Shown in pieces: positions 14,207-14,866 of a DNA stretch of 14,866 nucleotides. Both the position numbers and the translations under genes were made by a program. Origin of the DNA: JBBRYB01 sp038238115 (lineage in GTDB: Bacteria; Actinomycetota; Actinomycetes; Propionibacteriales; Nocardioidaceae); the NCBI GenBank assembly GCA_038238115.1, contig JBBRYB010000064.1, positions 1-14,866 of the forward strand, read 5' to 3'. Position 1 is the first letter of the stretch; every line of letters starts with the position of its first letter. Under the pieces are notes generated by a model. That model searched no databases and had not been told where the DNA came from. It saw only the letters and a list, made by a program, of their open reading frames with translations.

Positions 14207-14545
14207 TCAACGATTCGGGACTCGTGTGGGCGCTGGGCTAGGAGTCGCGGCTGTCGTCCCACAGGCCGATTGGTCGAGTTCCCCAATCAAGGATCGCGGT
14301 TGGCCCCGCCCACTTCTTGCTGCGGAGCTTCGCCCCGCTGCCGGTGTCGAGATGTAGAACGGCTCGGTGGCGGCCTTGACGAGTCGAATGTCCGGCGCGA
14401 GCGGTCCAAGGTAGTGAATCTCACGTCCTGGCAGGCCGCGCGGCCGTCGTGCACGCTCCCGCATGACATCCCTGTCCCGGGAACGACACCGGACGGGCCC
14501 ACCGGGACGCTCGACCGTCAACAGGGCCTCGACCTTGGGGTTCAC
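14207..14545 (-). CDS. Hypothetical protein, uncertain
   Basis: A 112-codon frame from GTG 14545. The middle (REIHYLGPLAPDIRLVKAATEPFYISTP) has alternating hydrophobic residues and looks translated; the end is Ser/Pro/Arg-rich and may be past the true reading frame. The GTG overlaps the stop (TGA 14544-14542) of the frame upstream. I do not recognise a family, there is no clear ribosome site, and it could be a decayed gene. Confidence 0.3.
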   Translation of the reverse strand: MNPKVEALLTVERPGGPVRCRSRDRDVMRERARRPRGLPGREIHYLGPLAPDIRLVKAATEPFYISTPAAGRSSAARSGRGQPRSLIGELDQSACGTTAATPSPAPTRVPNR

Positions 14546-14769
14546 CGCTCAGGGTTCCCTGACTGGAACTGCTGCCCGGCGATGCGCCCAATCCATCTAG
14601 GCCAGAATGGGCGCCCACTTCGCTGCGCGAGGAGGGCGTGCGACGCGTTGATCGCGCGCCCGATGAGGGTGGTGACACCTTGGCCTCGGGCTGATATGAG
14701 CGTGACCGCGCGAGGCGCAGGGCTGTCACTCAGCGGCCCGACGGCCGTGGCGAACCCTGCTGGGCGCGG
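14542..14769 (-). other. Open stop-to-stop frame behind the edge gene
   Basis: This 75-codon frame follows the stop of the edge gene in the same frame. It contains VTLISARGQGVTTLIGRAINASHALLAQ and FWPRWIGRIAGQQFQSGNPER, which look protein-like. There is no ATG, GTG or TTG in frame at a useful place. It may be a remnant of a larger gene whose 5' part is gone. Confidence 0.25.
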
Positions 14770-14866
14770 TCAGTCGTCCCAGGTCTGGGAGGCCGTCTGG
14801 TGCTGGATGCGACCGTGAATGACGGATGCGACGGTGACGCAGACGACCTGCGTGCCCTCTGGGTAG
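14770..14866 (-). CDS. C-terminal end of a SnoaL/NTF2-like protein (partial, runs off right edge)
   Basis: The last 31 codons of a gene that enters from the right edge: YPEGTQVVCVTVASVIHGRI followed by QHQTASQTWDD and TGA 14772-14770. Strand-turn-strand with V-x-V-x-x-G-x-I and a terminal aromatic-Asp-Asp is how many nuclear-transport-factor-2/SnoaL-like proteins end. The family contains cyclases, isomerases and many uncharacterised proteins. Only the tail is visible, so the call is tentative. Confidence 0.45.
   Translation of the reverse strand, partial: YPEGTQVVCVTVASVIHGRIQHQTASQTWDD

Noticed and set aside
14021..14818. Plus-strand frame of 265 codons
   Set aside because: It begins inside the relaxase remnant, has no family resemblance, and competes with better minus-strand frames.

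Overview
The window is high-GC DNA, almost certainly from an actinomycete. Support comes from the GC-rich third codon positions, two leaderless-style starts (a -10 hexamer six bases before ATG), a MobF relaxase and tyrosine recombinases of actinobacterial type. The genus cannot be fixed from this sequence; a Nocardioides-like organism is only a guess. Nothing here is housekeeping. It is an accessory region in which several mobile elements have inserted, recombined and decayed.

Left part (1-2624). A partial XRE-type repressor (minus, off the left edge) and a small excisionase-like helix-turn-helix gene (plus) diverge from a shared control region that has two promoters and repeated GAAACAT boxes. 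About 340 bases without a recognisable gene follow. Next is a scar (about 1082-1514, minus) where the first codons of a PIN-domain toxin gene meet the last third of a metallophosphoesterase gene. Two secreted-protein genes (plus) then overlap: a small proline-rich protein, and a matrixin-like protein whose zinc motif has Gln in place of the first His.

Central part (2612-7960, minus). This is a conjugation/recombination module read right to left. A full-length MobF (TrwC-like) relaxase-helicase is followed by the remnant of one tyrosine recombinase (in-frame stop) and a second recombinase that is frameshifted and truncated. The two recombinases overlap by ATGA. Upstream of the relaxase lie a near-perfect inverted repeat and a striking G-rich, almost C-free tract.

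Right-central part (7967-12388). An AAA ATPase/DUF4143 gene (minus) reads away from tandem 23-24 bp repeats that abut its promoter. A phage- or ICE-type integrase (plus) has a premature amber codon and an apparent internal deletion. A BrnT/BrnA-type toxin-antitoxin operon (plus) has an inverted repeat in its promoter region. A complete dienelactone-hydrolase-family gene lies on the minus strand.

Right part (12573-14866). A second, wrecked copy of the relaxase-recombinase module lies in the same orientation. The relaxase N-terminus is split by an inverted segment of about 176 bp and is fused by a large deletion to the middle of a recombinase gene about 83% identical to the one at 2.7-3.0 kb. 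The window ends in a partial SnoaL/NTF2-like gene. The two recombinase copies form direct repeats about 10 kb apart, so the interval between them could behave as a composite, excisable unit.
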